Position numbers and translations under genes: made by a program. A stretch of DNA of 64,000 nt from assembly GCF_002632825.1 (NCBI RefSeq), contig NZ_NJAJ01000006.1, forward strand, positions 108,457 to 172,456. The letters run 5' to 3'. Below are positions 1-11,292 of the stretch, piece by piece (within the stretch, counting starts at the first letter, position 1; every line of letters starts with the position of its first letter). The stretch comes from Xenorhabdus stockiae. Its GTDB lineage: Bacteria > Pseudomonadota > Gammaproteobacteria > Enterobacterales > Enterobacteriaceae. The notes under the pieces are model-generated. The model worked only from the letters and a program-made list of their open reading frames with translations. It was not told the origin of the DNA and did not search any database.

Positions 1-17
1 ATTTTTAATATAACCGA

Positions 18-575
18 TTAATTTTTCAGTTCTTCTTTGATCAAGGCAAGGACATGCTTGATATCTTCATTGTTCAACTTGCCATCTTTGACAAACTGTA
101 CGATACCGTTTTTATCCAGCACAATAATTGCTGAACTTTTGGGTTCCAGACCCCACGCTTGTTTGGCAACACCATCACTATCGACAATAAATTGTGACCA
201 CGGGAACTCTTTCTTACTGTCTTCAAGGCTGCTACGGACGAAAGCACTGGTGCCGAAGATAGCATCATCAGTGTTTACAACGCTGGTTGTCTGATATTTA
301 TCTTTCGGAAGATCAGCGGCTTTTAGGGCCTGAATAAGAGGGTCATTCATTTCTTTGGCAGAGCTGCGTCCGGCAATATGCTGGATAGTTCTGACTTTCC
401 CCGGCAGTTCTGCACTGCTCCATTGCTGATAGCTAAACTTACCGTTGTTGAGAAGGAGTTCACCTTTGTCTGCTATAATTACGGCAGGCACAGGTTGGCC
501 GACAGTAATGTTATGAGCAAATGCAGTAATTGAAGTTAAGCTCAATATTAAAGCTAACATTATGTTTCTTAGCAT
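18..575 (-). CDS. ytfJ: YtfJ family periplasmic protein
   Basis: 185-residue protein of the YtfJ family, a thioredoxin-like fold protein of unknown exact role. The N-terminus (MLRNIMLALILSLTS, then ITAFAH) is a clear Sec signal peptide with likely cleavage after AFA, so the mature protein should be periplasmic. The remainder has the redoxin-like pattern of the family (SAIIVLDKNGIVQFVKDG near residues 148-165) but shows no CxxC pair, so a disulfide reductase role is not supported. It is divergent from ytfK, as in E. coli. The full reading frame is present, with the stop only 17 bases from the window edge. Confidence 0.9.
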   Translation of the reverse strand: MLRNIMLALILSLTSITAFAHNITVGQPVPAVIIADKGELLLNNGKFSYQQWSSAELPGKVRTIQHIAGRSSAKEMNDPLIQALKAADLPKDKYQTTSVVNTDDAIFGTSAFVRSSLEDSKKEFPWSQFIVDSDGVAKQAWGLEPKSSAIIVLDKNGIVQFVKDGKLNNEDIKHVLALIKEELKN

Positions 576-716
576 ATTTATTCCTTACTTAGCATGATGT
601 GACATGTTATCAGGGAGTATCATACCCAGCATAGCGACTGTTAACTGGTCTGCTCTCATAAAATAAAACAATTTGGTAACATTTAAAATAAAATATAAGT
701 AAACCTTCAACAAGGA

Positions 717-747
717 TAACATAATGCTCTATTTTTTCATTATGTTA
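717..747. repeat. Inverted repeat and possible 13-codon leader ORF before ytfK
   Basis: The ytfJ-ytfK divergent gap (576-899) contains a perfect 10-base inverted repeat, TAACATAATG at 717-726 and CATTATGTTA at 738-747, with an 11-base T-rich loop. Inside it an ATG at 724 opens a 13-codon frame (MLYFFIMLRLNSG, stop 763-765) preceded by AAGG at a usable distance. Whether it is translated is unknown. Nothing else recognisable was seen in the gap apart from the presumed divergent promoters. Confidence 0.35.
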
Positions 748-899
748 CGCCTAAACAGCGGTTGAATCTTCAGTATTCGGGAACGAATTTCCAGATACAG
801 AGTCTATAGAACGTACACAGCCGTGATGTACCTTTTGATTCACTAATTGCGCAGTACAGAAAAATAGTATCGTAAGAAGCATGGAGGAGTAAAAAAGAG

Positions 900-1106
900 A
901 TGAAAATCTTTCAGCGCTATAATCCACTAAAAATTGCTCTCTACGTAAAAACCCTATTCCGTGGACGGTTATACATCAAAGACATGGGTGCCTTTGAATT
1001 TAATTATGGGAAAATTCTGCCTCCCAAAATAAAAGATAAACGCCATTTCAATGTCATGAGTGAAGTTAACCAACAGGTATTGCTTCTACAGGCCGAAATG
1101 GGGTAG
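900..1106 (+). CDS. ytfK: YtfK family stress-response protein
   Basis: 68-residue protein, the same length as E. coli YtfK and nearly identical over [20 protein letters not shown] and VMSEVN. In E. coli YtfK binds SpoT and shifts it toward (p)ppGpp synthesis during phosphate or fatty-acid starvation; the same role here is inferred from family identity. It is preceded by a GGAGGAG-like ribosome site about 13 bases upstream and followed directly by a strong terminator, so it is probably transcribed alone. Confidence 0.92.
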   Translation: MKIFQRYNPLKIALYVKTLFRGRLYIKDMGAFEFNYGKILPPKIKDKRHFNVMSEVNQQVLLLQAEMG

Positions 1107-1138
1107 TTCCAAAATAAAATAGTTTTGGGAACTGAATT

Positions 1139-1160
1139 AACGGCCTTTCGGCCGTTTTTT
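1139..1160. terminator. Rho-independent terminator between ytfK and ytfL
   Basis: AACGGCC (1139-1145), loop TTTC, GGCCGTT (1150-1156), then a T run. It ends ytfK transcription and may also serve the convergent ytfL, whose stop is at 1172. Confidence 0.85.
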
Positions 1161-1171
1161 ATTATTGCGAG

Positions 1172-2500
1172 TTATTCAGATATTGCCTGTTCTGTGGGGT
1201 TGCTGGAAGGCGTTGGGGTATCAACAATTTTGGTTACCAATAATTGGTCGATTTTATAATTATCAATGTCTACCACTTCGAATTTATATCCGCTGAACTT
1301 CACATAATCAGTACGCTTCGGAATTTTACGCAGGCGGAACATCATAAAACCAGCGATAGTTTCATAATTGCTGGAATCCGGGAAGTCTTCAATATCCAGA
1401 ACTCGTAACACATCTTCTATAGGCGTGCCGCCTTCGACTAACCAGGAATTTTCATCACGGACAACAATCTGTTCTTCCTGCCCCTGACCGATTAAATCCC
1501 CCATTAAAGTCGTCATAACATCATTCAGCGTTATCACACCCATTACCAGTGCGTATTCATTCAGAATGATGGCAAAGTCATCTCCGGCAGCCTTGAAACT
1601 TTCCAGCGTGTCAGATAGCGAAAGAGTATCAGGGATCATCAGTGCATTGCGGATTTGAACACCATTTTTCAGGTTGAGACTTTGCCCACTCAGGACACGG
1701 TTCAGTAAATCTTTGGAATCTACATAACCCATGACGTGATCAATATCGCCGTCGCAAACAAGGAATTTAGAGTGTGGATGAGTAGAGATCTTTTCTTTGA
1801 TACTGGTCTCGTCTTCATTCTTATCAAAATAAACCACACTTTCGCGGGAGGTCATGGCAGACGGAACTGTACGGGATTCCAGCTCGAAAACATTTTCAAT
1901 TAACTCATGCTCTTGCTTACGTAATACACCAGCGACAGCTCCAGCCTCAACGACAGCATAAATATCATCAGAGGTAATATCTTCATTACGGGCCATCGGG
2001 ATTTTAAAGATCTTGAATATGCAGTCGGCAAGCCCGTTGAACAGCCAGACTAAAGGCCGGGATATTGCCAGACAAAAACGCATTGGGTTAACAATCCGGA
2101 TAGCAACGGCTTCAGGCTTAATCATCCCAAGACGTTTGGGTGTTAGATCAGCAAGTAGAATGAAAAGGCTGGTTACGATAATAAAAGAACAGATAAAGCC
2201 GAGTTGCTCTGCCCAGTCATGGGGCATGAAACGGGTCAGTAGTGACTTAATGGCAGGCGAAAATGCCGATTCTCCAACAACACCAGCGAGGATTGCTACG
2301 GCATTCAGACCAATTTGTACTACAGTAAAAAACCGGCCCGGAGTTTCCTGTAACTTAAGAACGCGGGCTGCATTAATATTTCCCTCATTCACCATCAGTT
2401 TTAGTTTTATTCTTCTTGAGGCGGCCAGAGAAATTTCAGATAACGAAAAAAATGCGCTGATAGCACAAAGCAAAAGTATGATTAATAAACTGTTTAACAT
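1172..2500 (-). CDS. ytfL: CNNM/CorC-type transporter-associated protein YtfL
   Basis: 442-residue inner-membrane protein of the HlyC/CorC (CNNM) family. The N-terminal half has four hydrophobic segments (residues about 1-20, 60-80, 100-125, 135-160) forming a CNNM domain, followed by paired CBS domains (about 200-330; EYALVMGVITLNDVM lies in the second) and a C-terminal CorC_HlyC domain (about 350-430). Family members are linked to magnesium/cobalt efflux or polyamine handling; E. coli YtfL (PaeA) has been connected to cadaverine and putrescine export. The substrate cannot be read from sequence. It is convergent with ytfK. Confidence 0.9.
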   Translation of the reverse strand: MLNSLLIILLLCAISAFFSLSEISLAASRRIKLKLMVNEGNINAARVLKLQETPGRFFTVVQIGLNAVAILAGVVGESAFSPAIKSLLTRFMPHDWAEQLGFICSFIIVTSLFILLADLTPKRLGMIKPEAVAIRIVNPMRFCLAISRPLVWLFNGLADCIFKIFKIPMARNEDITSDDIYAVVEAGAVAGVLRKQEHELIENVFELESRTVPSAMTSRESVVYFDKNEDETSIKEKISTHPHSKFLVCDGDIDHVMGYVDSKDLLNRVLSGQSLNLKNGVQIRNALMIPDTLSLSDTLESFKAAGDDFAIILNEYALVMGVITLNDVMTTLMGDLIGQGQEEQIVVRDENSWLVEGGTPIEDVLRVLDIEDFPDSSNYETIAGFMMFRLRKIPKRTDYVKFSGYKFEVVDIDNYKIDQLLVTKIVDTPTPSSNPTEQAISE

Positions 2501-2663
2501 AAAGTATCCAAGTCTTATCTTCAGTGGCAGGGTAGTTTTTTATTTGAATAACACTGAAGAAAGGAGTGAAAAATTACACAAATAAAAACTTACGGCAAAG
2601 GTAATATGCCGTAAGTTAAATAAATTTAGTCAAATAATTATAACATTGGGTTGACTAAACTGG

Positions 2664-3311
2664 CTAGTTTCTGGACGTAGGCGGGAAACAGATCCCCGTT
2701 CCCCCCAGCCCACAGTACCCTTCAGGGTTTTTCATCAGGTATTGCTGGTGATAATCTTCCGCAAAATAGAATGGTCCGGCTGCCCGGATCTCTGTGGTGA
2801 TCGTGCGCTGATCGCCATTCTCATCCATCGCCAGCTGATATTGTTCGAGACTAGCGACTGCCTGCGCATATTGTCCAGGCGAAACGGTATAAAGAGCTGA
2901 ACGATATTGTGTGCCAATATCACCATGCTGACGCATCCCTTGTGCCGGATCGTGATTTTCCCAGAACAGTTTTAATAATTGGCTATAGGTAATTTTTGTC
3001 GGGTCAAACACAATTCTGACAACTTCAGCATGCCCGGTTAATCCGGAACAAACCTCTTCATAGGTCGGATTTGGCGTGATGCCGCCACTGTAGCCGGCTG
3101 AAGTGGTATAAATCCCTTCTTGTTGCCAGAACAGGCGCTCGACACCCCAGAAACACCCCATTCCGACATAAGCAATTTCCATATTTTCAGGGATGTTATC
3201 TATCGCATGCTGTGTAACGTAATGATAGGGTGATACAGTTAATGGTAATTCTCTACCGGGTAATGCACTTTGTTCAGAAACATGTTGGCTTTCATTAGTT
3301 GAATTTGGCAA
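2664..3311 (-). CDS. msrA: Peptide methionine sulfoxide reductase MsrA
   Basis: 215-residue MsrA, which reduces methionine-S-sulfoxide in free and protein-bound form. The catalytic motif [11 protein letters not shown] is at about residues 52-62, with downstream GHAEVVRI and EDYHQQYL motifs; C-terminal cysteines in [12 protein letters not shown] supply the resolving residues. Start: a TTG at 3309-3311 with GGAGAG four bases upstream gives the full E. coli-like N-terminus (LPGRELPL), so I keep this non-ATG start. It is divergent from tamA, the same order as in E. coli. Confidence 0.94.
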   Translation of the reverse strand: MPNSTNESQHVSEQSALPGRELPLTVSPYHYVTQHAIDNIPENMEIAYVGMGCFWGVERLFWQQEGIYTTSAGYSGGITPNPTYEEVCSGLTGHAEVVRIVFDPTKITYSQLLKLFWENHDPAQGMRQHGDIGTQYRSALYTVSPGQYAQAVASLEQYQLAMDENGDQRTITTEIRAAGPFYFAEDYHQQYLMKNPEGYCGLGGTGICFPPTSRN

Positions 3312-3446
3312 GATTCTCTCCTGTTTATCATCTATTTTATGGTTATAGAGTTGCTTGTGTATTTATAAAGCTTTACCAAAATTAATTTATGGCAGAATTT
3401 TTATACTGCTGAATATTACCCCTAAATAAATTTATTAGGAGTTAGC

Positions 3447-5189
3447 GTGTCACGATACTCTTTCATATTTGTGCTTTGTGTGTCTATCGCAACTCCATCG
3501 GTTTATAGTGCAAATTTACGATTGAAAGTGGAAGGACTTTCTGGCGAACTGGAAAAAAATGCCAGAGTGCAGCTCTCAAACATTAGTACTGATGAAGTTT
3601 CTCCCGATGGACGTTTTCGTGCCCGTGTCGAGAAAGCTATACGAAAAGGACTCAGGCCACTGGGATATTATGAGCCTACAATTGAATTCACTTATCAGGA
3701 AAATACGCCTCCTTCCCGTCCGGTTTTAACAGCAAAAGTCACTTTAGGAGAACCGGTTCGGATTGCCGGTGTTAAGGTTGATTTGGAAGGTGGAGCCAGA
3801 ACCGATCCTGATTATGCTGCAATGATCAAAAAAAATATGCCGAAAGATGGGACGATCCTGAATCATGGTGAATATGAAAGTTTTAAGAGTGCGCTGAATA
3901 ATCTTGCTCTCAGGAAAGGATATTTTGATGCCGAAATGAAAAAAAGTGAGCTGGAAGTCTCTAAAGAACGGCATGTATCTTACTGGGATTTTGATTTCGA
4001 TAGCGGGCAGCGTTATCGTTTTGGTCCTGTTAAATTTCAGGGTTCACAAATCCGCGAAAACTACCTGAATAATCTGGTGCCATTTAAAGAAGGTGATTAC
4101 TACTCTTCGGAAGAGCTGGCAGAACTTAACCGTCGGTTGGCAGATACCGGCTGGTTCAATTCGGCGGTTGTCGTACCTGATTTTAAAACGGGTCGCGAGA
4201 GTAAAGATAAAATATTACCACTGGATGCTTCATTAGTTCCCCGTTCTGCCAACTATGTTGAGTTAGGTGGAGGGTATGCAACAGATGTCGGTCCCCGTGT
4301 TCAGGTAAAATGGAAAAAACCGTGGCTGAATTCCCGGGGGCATAGTTTAAGCACCAGTATCAATGTTTCCAGACGTGATCAGGTGATTGATGCGTCTTAT
4401 AAAATGCCACTTAAGGCTAACCCGCTTGAGCAGTACTACGAATTGCAAACCGGTTATAAACGTAAAGAACTTAACGATACCACTTCTGATACAGCAACTT
4501 TAAACCTCTCCCGCAACTGGGATCTCTCTACCGGCTGGCGGTATGGTGTCAACCTGCGCTGGAGCCTCAGTCACTTTACGCAGGCTAATGTGACAAATAC
4601 TACTGCGTTGCTTTATCCGGGAGCTAATGTCAGCCGAATCCGCCAGCGTGGAGGCACGATGCCTTACTGGGGGGATAGCCAGCGCTACTCAATTGATATC
4701 TCTGATACAACCTGGCATTCAGATGTCGACTTTATGGTTTTACAGGCTCACCACGTCTGGGTCAGGACGTTACGTGATAAACATCGTTTTGTTGTGCGCG
4801 GCGATCTTGGCTGGATAGAAACCAATCAATTTGAGAGAGTGCCACCTGATTTGCGTTTCTTCGCTGGGGGCGATCGTAGTATTCGTGGTTACAAGTATCA
4901 GAAAATTTCACCTAAAGACAGTGATGGTAAATTGACGGGTGCATCAAAACTGGTTATTGGCTCGCTGGAGTATCAATACAATGTTCATGGTAATTGGTGG
5001 GGAGCTATGTTTGTGGATACCGGCGAAGCAGTCAATGATATCAAAAGGAGTAACTTCAAAACCGGTGCAGGTATTGGCGTGCGCTGGGCTTCTCCCGTCG
5101 GGCCGATTAAGTTCGACCTTGCTTCTCCTGTAGGGGACAAAAATAATCATGAGGTTCAGTTTTACATTGGCTTAGGGGCTGAACTATGA
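3447..5189 (+). CDS. tamA: TamA outer-membrane translocation and assembly subunit
   Basis: 580-residue Omp85-family protein. It has a signal peptide ending near residue 21 (PSVYS), three POTRA domains (about 22-265) and a 16-stranded BamA-like barrel with the conserved [13 protein letters not shown] loop motif near residues 472-484. With TamB it helps insert some autotransporters and other barrel proteins and takes part in phospholipid traffic. It starts at GTG with TAGGAG upstream. The stop overlaps the tamB start by four bases, so the two are translationally coupled. An inverse autotransporter is encoded about 39 kb away in this window. Confidence 0.95.
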   Translation: MSRYSFIFVLCVSIATPSVYSANLRLKVEGLSGELEKNARVQLSNISTDEVSPDGRFRARVEKAIRKGLRPLGYYEPTIEFTYQENTPPSRPVLTAKVTLGEPVRIAGVKVDLEGGARTDPDYAAMIKKNMPKDGTILNHGEYESFKSALNNLALRKGYFDAEMKKSELEVSKERHVSYWDFDFDSGQRYRFGPVKFQGSQIRENYLNNLVPFKEGDYYSSEELAELNRRLADTGWFNSAVVVPDFKTGRESKDKILPLDASLVPRSANYVELGGGYATDVGPRVQVKWKKPWLNSRGHSLSTSINVSRRDQVIDASYKMPLKANPLEQYYELQTGYKRKELNDTTSDTATLNLSRNWDLSTGWRYGVNLRWSLSHFTQANVTNTTALLYPGANVSRIRQRGGTMPYWGDSQRYSIDISDTTWHSDVDFMVLQAHHVWVRTLRDKHRFVVRGDLGWIETNQFERVPPDLRFFAGGDRSIRGYKYQKISPKDSDGKLTGASKLVIGSLEYQYNVHGNWWGAMFVDTGEAVNDIKRSNFKTGAGIGVRWASPVGPIKFDLASPVGDKNNHEVQFYIGLGAEL

Positions 5190-8100
5190 GGTGGGTAAAA
5201 AGAGTTAGTATTGCTTTCCTGCTGATTGTTGGCCTGTTGCTCATCACAGTTGTGGGATTGGTGACTACACAAACCGGCCTGCATTTTATGATCAACAGTG
5301 CAACGCGTTTGGTTCCGGGGCTGGAGATAGCAAATGTCAGTGGCGGCTGGCGTGATTTAACACTGAAAGGCATTAAATATAAGATGCCGGGTATTGATGT
5401 TAATGCTGATAATTTTCACCTCTCATTACGGCTTTCCTGTTTACATCGCAGCCATATCTGCGCCAATGCCCTGACAACGGAAGGCGTATCTGTTCTGGTT
5501 AATACCGCTGAACTCCCGCCGTCAGAAAAATCGCCGGATTCTGAGCCATTAACTGAATTGAAAACGCCGTATCCTATCGAGTTGGATCTCCTTTCTTTAA
5601 AGAATATCCACGTCCAAGTCGACGATATCGCGATTGATTTAGGTGAATTTAATGCGGGAGCACAGTGGCAGGAAAAGCATCTGACGTTAAAACCAATACA
5701 AATCAGTAATCTTTTGATTGCACTACCTAAAAAGCCTATTGAGCCTACTGAACAAAAACCCCGGCCAAAAACTGAATCTGAACAATCATTGGGTGAAGTT
5801 TTAAAGACGCTGTTTGCCAAGCCACTTTTGGCAGACTTGCCTGCGGTTCCTATTCCTCTTGATATCACAGTAGAAAATATTCACGGCCGCCAGCTTCGTT
5901 TGGCGGGAGATACTGATATCACCATCAATGATGTGGAGCTGAAAGCCAGTAATCAGGGGCAGGATGTAGATATCAAAAACTTTAGCGTGAGTGCGCCGGA
6001 AGGCTCTCTGGTAATACAGGGGACGGCAAAACTTGCTGAACAGTGGCCGGTTAAATTGTCAGTTAAGGGTAGTACTACGCTGGAACCCGTAAAAGGACAA
6101 CATTTTCAGGCAAAACTGAATGGTGCTTTGCTACAGCAACTTAATCTGGCATTAAAGCTTGCAGGGCCCGTGGATGCGGATCTGAATGTTCAGACGGAAT
6201 TAGCTAAAGCAAATCTGCCTATGCGCCTGACACTGGTAAGTCATCACCTACAGTGGCCATTAACGGCAAAAGCAGAATATCAGCTTAATGATGTCAGGTT
6301 ACACCTGAATGGTAAAGCCAGCGATTATGACCTTTCCCTGCGTTCTGATATTAAAGGGAATGAACTTCCTCCGGCCGTATTGGTTCTGGATGCGAAGGGA
6401 AATGAGGAACTGCTCCGGCTCACTCGTTTGCGCCTGTCTGCATTACAGGGCAATGCCGAACTCACTGGTGTGGTTGACTGGAGTAAAGCCATTAGCTGGA
6501 ATGCCCAGTTGCACCTGCATGGTATTGATACTGAAAAACAGTGGCCGGAATGGCCAGCCAGAATAGATGGCAAGGTAGCGGTTCGAGGTAGCTTATATGG
6601 CGGGAGCTGGCAGCTTCAGCTTCCTGAAATCGCCCTTGATGGTCATGTAAAACAGAACAGCATCAAAATGCATGGCAAAGTTTCCGGCAATGCAGCGGGG
6701 CAATGGGATATCCCCCAATTTAACGTCATATTTGGTCGTAATACGCTGGATGTTAAAGGCCGTCTTACTGATGAAAAATGGGAGTTGGATGGTGATATTC
6801 ATGCACCACAACTAAATGGCCTGTTGCCGGGGCTGTCTGGTGTGGTTATGGGGGATTTGAAACTCCGTGGCAACCTAAAAGCACCTCAGGTCGTTGCAGA
6901 CTTAAACGCGCGTGGTGTGCGTTGGCAAAATGATTTGTCGGTAGATAGCGCGGTTATTAAAGGTGATTTACGGTCAACGGATCAAATTGAAGGCCGGTTA
7001 TCAGTCACCATTCGGCAACTGAAACAGGCCGATTTGGCTATCAATAATCTGGAGCTTAACGCCAAGGGCACAGAAAGACAGCATGAGCTGCAATTACGGG
7101 TGGATGGAAACCCTGTATCAGGCCGTTTGGCCCTGAATGGCAGTTTTGACCGCAAACAGGAACGCTGGAAAGGTAATATCAATAATACCTATTTTGATAC
7201 ACCTGTTGGCGAGTGGCGTTTAAGTAAAGCACTGACGTTTGATTACCAAAATGCACAGCAGAAAGTGATCGTTGGTACTCACTGTTGGCTGAATCCGAAT
7301 GCCCAGCTCTGTATTCCGAAACCGATAGAAGCAGGTAGCAGCGGACAGGCTGATATCGTACTGGAGCGTTTTGATCTTGCTATGATCCAGCCATATCTGG
7401 ATAAGACAACTCAGCTAAAAGGGATATTCAGTGGTAATGCTAATGTTAAATGGACGGAAGGGCATCAATTACCACAGGTAAAAATGGCGCTTGAAGGTGA
7501 TGGTGTTCAGCTTCGACAGGTTGTGGAAGGTTCTACGTTACCCGTTAATTTCGAAAGGCTGACTCTGAATGCAGGCCTGAAAAACGGAAAGGTTGATTTA
7601 TCGTGGTTGTTTAAACTGGTCGGTAATGGCCAATTAGATGGTCATGTTCAGATAGATGATCTGGATGGACGGCGTAAATTATCTGGTAATGTCGATGCCC
7701 GTTTTCTTTCTCTTAATCTGATTAAGCCCATTTTGGATAAAGGTGAAAAAGCTGACGGAACTTTGAATGCAAACTTGAATCTTGGCGGGAGTGTCAAGAA
7801 TCCATTGTTATATGGTTTTCTGAAGGCTGATGTTTTTCAGGTTAATAGCCACTGGTTGCCATTTGATATTAACCAGAGTCAGTTATCCGTTTATTTTGAT
7901 GGTGTTCGTTCTGATTTAGAAGGGGTCATTAAAACGCCTCAGGGACAGCTTAATCTCCACGGGAATGCAGACTGGCGTAATTTAAATGCCTGGTCTGCCA
8001 GAGTCACTGCTTATGGGGATAAACTGCGGGTTACTGTGCCACCTATGGTTAAAATAGATGTAAGTCCTGATTTGGTTTTTGAGGCAACACCTCATTTATT

Positions 8101-8947
8101 GAAACTCAATGGTAGTGTGGGTATCCCATGGGCCCGGATTACTGTACAAGAGTTACCTGAATCTGCCGTAGGTATTTCTTCTGACGAAGTAATGTTGGAT
8201 AAAAATCTTCAGCCGATAGAAAAGAAAAAATCTTCCATTTTGATTCAAAGTGACTTAAATATTCACATAGGTAATGATGTTCGCTTGAATGCATTTGGCT
8301 TGAATGCCCAGTTGAAAGGAGATCTGAAAGTTATTCAGGATCAACAAGGTCTGGCGCTGAATGGTCAAATTGATATTCCGGATGGTCAATTTCGTGCTTA
8401 TGGGCAGGATTTACAGGTGCGCAAGGGGCTGATTATGTTCTCTGGCCCACCGGATCAACCACTGTTGAATATTGAAGCAATCCGCAATCCTGAATCGACA
8501 GCGAATAATGTCATCGCTGGGGTGAGGGTAATGGGGCTGGCAGATAAGCCTAAAATTGAAATTTTCTCTGAGCCGGTTAAATCGCAACAGGAAGCACTTT
8601 CTTACTTGTTGCGTGGTGAAGGCTTAGAAAAGGGAGGCTCTGACAACTCCCAGATGACTTCTATGTTGATCGGCCTCGGCGTTGCCCAGAGCGGTAAATT
8701 AGTAGGCAAAATAGGTGAAACCTTTGGTGTCTCTGATCTGGCTCTGGATACACAGGGAGTTGGTGATAAATCGCAGGTTGTTGTGAGTGGTAAGATTACC
8801 AACGACTTACAGGTGAAATATGGTGTTGGGATTTTTGACTCACTGGCAACTCTGACCCTACGTTATCGGGTGATGCCAAGATTGTATCTGGAAGCGGTAT
8901 CTGGTATTGATCAGGCTTTAGATCTGCTCTATGAGTTTGAGTTTTAA
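5186..8947 (+). CDS. tamB: TamB inner-membrane-anchored translocation subunit
   Basis: 1253-residue AsmA-like (DUF490) protein. A single N-terminal membrane anchor (residues about 8-28) precedes a very long beta-rich periplasmic region; the C-terminal 330 residues form the conserved TamB domain ([17 protein letters not shown], near residues 1070-1085). It spans the periplasm as a hydrophobic groove to TamA. Length is close to E. coli TamB. The start codon overlaps the tamA stop and ytfP follows two bases after the stop, giving a tight three-gene operon. Confidence 0.95.
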   Translation: MRWVKRVSIAFLLIVGLLLITVVGLVTTQTGLHFMINSATRLVPGLEIANVSGGWRDLTLKGIKYKMPGIDVNADNFHLSLRLSCLHRSHICANALTTEGVSVLVNTAELPPSEKSPDSEPLTELKTPYPIELDLLSLKNIHVQVDDIAIDLGEFNAGAQWQEKHLTLKPIQISNLLIALPKKPIEPTEQKPRPKTESEQSLGEVLKTLFAKPLLADLPAVPIPLDITVENIHGRQLRLAGDTDITINDVELKASNQGQDVDIKNFSVSAPEGSLVIQGTAKLAEQWPVKLSVKGSTTLEPVKGQHFQAKLNGALLQQLNLALKLAGPVDADLNVQTELAKANLPMRLTLVSHHLQWPLTAKAEYQLNDVRLHLNGKASDYDLSLRSDIKGNELPPAVLVLDAKGNEELLRLTRLRLSALQGNAELTGVVDWSKAISWNAQLHLHGIDTEKQWPEWPARIDGKVAVRGSLYGGSWQLQLPEIALDGHVKQNSIKMHGKVSGNAAGQWDIPQFNVIFGRNTLDVKGRLTDEKWELDGDIHAPQLNGLLPGLSGVVMGDLKLRGNLKAPQVVADLNARGVRWQNDLSVDSAVIKGDLRSTDQIEGRLSVTIRQLKQADLAINNLELNAKGTERQHELQLRVDGNPVSGRLALNGSFDRKQERWKGNINNTYFDTPVGEWRLSKALTFDYQNAQQKVIVGTHCWLNPNAQLCIPKPIEAGSSGQADIVLERFDLAMIQPYLDKTTQLKGIFSGNANVKWTEGHQLPQVKMALEGDGVQLRQVVEGSTLPVNFERLTLNAGLKNGKVDLSWLFKLVGNGQLDGHVQIDDLDGRRKLSGNVDARFLSLNLIKPILDKGEKADGTLNANLNLGGSVKNPLLYGFLKADVFQVNSHWLPFDINQSQLSVYFDGVRSDLEGVIKTPQGQLNLHGNADWRNLNAWSARVTAYGDKLRVTVPPMVKIDVSPDLVFEATPHLLKLNGSVGIPWARITVQELPESAVGISSDEVMLDKNLQPIEKKKSSILIQSDLNIHIGNDVRLNAFGLNAQLKGDLKVIQDQQGLALNGQIDIPDGQFRAYGQDLQVRKGLIMFSGPPDQPLLNIEAIRNPESTANNVIAGVRVMGLADKPKIEIFSEPVKSQQEALSYLLRGEGLEKGGSDNSQMTSMLIGLGVAQSGKLVGKIGETFGVSDLALDTQGVGDKSQVVVSGKITNDLQVKYGVGIFDSLATLTLRYRVMPRLYLEAVSGIDQALDLLYEFEF

Positions 8948-8949
8948 CG

Positions 8950-9297
8950 ATGCGAGTTATTGTTTATGGTAGCCTGAGGCGCAAACAAGGCAATCACCAC
9001 TGGATGACCTATGCCCAACTTTTAGGAGAGCATCGGCTTGAGGGGTATGAAATTTATGACCTGGGGCATTATCCCGCGGTAGTCCGCGGCGAAGGCACTC
9101 TTGAATGTGAAGTTTATCGCATTACATCATCCATTTTGACTGAACTGGATGATTTGAAAAAGAACACTCAGGAATATCAAAGGGAATTGATAAAAACCCC
9201 CTACGGCAGCGCATGGATTTATTTGTATATGTTATCTGTCGAGGGTCTTACCCGAATAGAAAGTGGTGACTGGCTGAAACGTCACGAAGAAAAATAA
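8950..9297 (+). CDS. ytfP: Gamma-glutamylcyclotransferase-fold protein YtfP
   Basis: 115-residue member of the GGCT/AIG2-like family. The N-terminal substrate-loop motif VYGSLRRKQGNHHW (residues 4-17) and YGSAWIYLY (about 85-93) match E. coli YtfP. A cyclotransferase-like activity is suggested by the fold, but the physiological substrate is not known. Third gene of the tamAB-ytfP unit, two bases after tamB. Confidence 0.9.
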   Translation: MRVIVYGSLRRKQGNHHWMTYAQLLGEHRLEGYEIYDLGHYPAVVRGEGTLECEVYRITSSILTELDDLKKNTQEYQRELIKTPYGSAWIYLYMLSVEGLTRIESGDWLKRHEEK

Positions 9298-9348
9298 CGA
9301 TCTGTATAGTATTTTTTAGGATCACTTTAATTGACTAACTAAAAAAAG

Positions 9349-9380
9349 CCTCTGTGCCGATAAGAACACAGAGGTTTTTT
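9349..9380. terminator. Bidirectional terminator between ytfP and ppa
   Basis: CCTCTGTG (9349-9356) pairs with CACAGAGG (9367-9374). There is an A run before the stem and a T run after it, so it can end both the tamAB-ytfP transcript (+) and ppa (-). Confidence 0.88.
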
Positions 9381-9410
9381 ACGATCAAAACTTGCTGTTA
9401 TCCGTCAGGA

Positions 9411-9941
9411 TTATTTTTTGGCAGCACGTTCGAAAGAAGTCAGGATTTCAGCTTTAGCGGCTTCAACATTTTCCCAGCCGTCAACTTTTACCCACTTGCC
9501 TTTTTCCAGATCTTTGTAGTGTTCAAAGAAATGGGTAATCTGAGAACGCAGCAGTTCTGGCAGATCGTTCACATCTTTAATGTGATCGTATTCTTTGCTC
9601 AGTTTAGTATGAGGAACAGCAACCAGTTTAGCATCTTCACCGGATTCATCGGTCATTTTCAGCATACCAACCGGGCGGCAGCGGATAACGGAGCCTGGCT
9701 GCAATGGGTATGGAGTTGGAACCAGTACGTCAACCGGGTCACCATCAAGGGACAGAGTATTGTTGATGTAACCGTAGTTGCACGGATAGAACATAGCCGT
9801 TGACATGAAACGGTCTACAAACAGAGCGCCGGAGTCTTTGTCGACTTCATATTTAATTGGATCCGCATTTGCCGGGATCTCAATGATAACGTAGATGTCT
9901 TCTGGCAGTTCTTTACCCGCCGGTACGTTGTTCAGGCTCAT
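9411..9941 (-). CDS. ppa: Inorganic pyrophosphatase
   Basis: 176-residue family I soluble inorganic pyrophosphatase, which hydrolyses PPi to two phosphates and so drives nucleic acid and protein synthesis. The metal-binding signature DGDPVDVLV is at about residues 66-74; YPCNYGYI (about 52-59) and [11 protein letters not shown] (about 149-159) are also typical. Full length, with an AAAGG-type ribosome site upstream of ATG. A terminator follows. The ytfQRT-yjfF sugar transporter genes that separate ppa and fbp in E. coli are absent. Confidence 0.96.
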   Translation of the reverse strand: MSLNNVPAGKELPEDIYVIIEIPANADPIKYEVDKDSGALFVDRFMSTAMFYPCNYGYINNTLSLDGDPVDVLVPTPYPLQPGSVIRCRPVGMLKMTDESGEDAKLVAVPHTKLSKEYDHIKDVNDLPELLRSQITHFFEHYKDLEKGKWVKVDGWENVEAAKAEILTSFERAAKK

Positions 9942-10070
9942 AAAAGGTTTCCTTCAATTTCAAACCAAAATGGAGTGCGGGGTATTATAGCCAAAACAGG
10001 CCTAAAGTAATTCCATTTTTCTGATTAGCGGAGTGAACCATAATTTATGAAAGGTGTATTTCTTTATGAA

Positions 10071-10094
10071 GAAGAGACGAAACACCGTCTCTTC
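10071..10094. terminator. Hairpin downstream of fbp
   Basis: GAAGAGACG (10071-10079) and CGTCTCTTC (10086-10094) form a perfect 9-bp stem with loop AAACAC, 23 bases after the fbp stop. No clean T run follows on the minus strand, so it may be a stabilising hairpin rather than an efficient terminator. Confidence 0.55.
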
Positions 10095-10117
10095 AATTAA
10101 CTATTTAATAAATCGAT

Positions 10118-11122
10118 TTATTCTTCGGGAAATTCAGCCATAAAACTTTCGGCTTTTTCCACCATCGATTTGGTTCCGACAAACAGTGGAACGCGCTGGT
10201 GCAACTCGCTTGGTTTGATATCCAGTATCCGGCTTGTACCGTCACTGGCTTTACCGCCAGCCTGTTCAGCCAGGAATGCAATCGGGTTGCACTCATACAG
10301 CAGACGTAATTTACCGGTCGGATGGCTGGCTGTACTTGGGTAAATGTAAATACCGCCTTTCAGCAGATTGCGATGGAAGTCAGCAACGAGCGAACCGACA
10401 TAACGGGTAGTGTAAGGGCGCTGAGTTTCTTCATCCTGCTCCTGACAATATTTGATGTACTTCTTCACACCCAGAGGGAATTTAATGTAGTTCCCTTCGT
10501 TAATGGAATACATATTGCCTTTTGCCGGGAACTGAACTTTTTCATGAGTCAGGCAGAATACACCCAGAGAAGGATCATAAGTGAAGGTATGAACACCACA
10601 ACCAGTGGTGTAAACCAACATGGTGGATGAGCCGTAGACGACATAACCAGCCGCAACTTGACGATGGCCCGGTTGCAGAAAGTCTTCTTCAGTCACCGGT
10701 TGCCCGATTGGTGTAATTCGGTGGTAAATGGAGAAAATAGTACCGACGGAAACGTTTACATCAATATTCGAAGAACCATCCAGTGGGTCCATCAAAACAA
10801 CATATTTTGCATTTTCTGCCCGGTCGCCATCAAAGATGACGATATCGTCTTCTTCTTCAGAAGCGATACCCGCTACTTCACCGCGAGCTTTCAGTGCTGC
10901 CTTGAGTTTTTCATTGGCATACAAGTCCAGCTTCATCTGAACTTCACCCTGAACATTTGAAACACCGCTGGTGCCCAGAATATCCACGAGACCCGCTTTA
11001 TTGATGTCCCGATGAATGATCTTGGCACCCAGTTTGATAGCAGAAAGTAATGCGGTCAATTCACCTGTAGCATGAGGAAAGTCGTGCTGTTTTTCGACGA
11101 TGAATTCGCCTAATGTTTTCAT
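10118..11122 (-). CDS. fbp: Fructose-1,6-bisphosphatase class I
   Basis: 334-residue class I FBPase, the gluconeogenic enzyme that dephosphorylates fructose-1,6-bisphosphate. Metal and substrate motifs are visible: [11 protein letters not shown] (about 88-98), [18 protein letters not shown] (about 107-124) and [20 protein letters not shown] (about 270-289). Length matches E. coli Fbp (332). It is transcribed divergently from mpl, as in E. coli once ytfQRT is disregarded. Confidence 0.96.
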   Translation of the reverse strand: MKTLGEFIVEKQHDFPHATGELTALLSAIKLGAKIIHRDINKAGLVDILGTSGVSNVQGEVQMKLDLYANEKLKAALKARGEVAGIASEEEDDIVIFDGDRAENAKYVVLMDPLDGSSNIDVNVSVGTIFSIYHRITPIGQPVTEEDFLQPGHRQVAAGYVVYGSSTMLVYTTGCGVHTFTYDPSLGVFCLTHEKVQFPAKGNMYSINEGNYIKFPLGVKKYIKYCQEQDEETQRPYTTRYVGSLVADFHRNLLKGGIYIYPSTASHPTGKLRLLYECNPIAFLAEQAGGKASDGTSRILDIKPSELHQRVPLFVGTKSMVEKAESFMAEFPEE

Positions 11123-11163
11123 GACGAAGGCCCTGATTTGGTTATGATTTTAAAAGAGTGCAT

Positions 11164-11187
11164 CACATATGTGTTGCACTTAAGTGC
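11164..11187. promoter_or_regulatory. Two adjacent palindromes in the fbp-mpl promoter gap
   Basis: CACATATGTG (11164-11173) and GCACTTAAGTGC (11176-11187) are perfect palindromes two bases apart, about 42 bases upstream of the fbp start and within the divergent fbp/mpl gap. They look like protein-binding sites; no known regulator was recognised. Confidence 0.35.
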
Positions 11188-11292
11188 GGGCAGTTTAGCT
11201 AAAGAATAGAATGATTGATAGGTCATTGCATTTCTAATCTATGATTTGATGGTTAGAATAGTGATACACTTCATGATATCGGATAGAAATAA

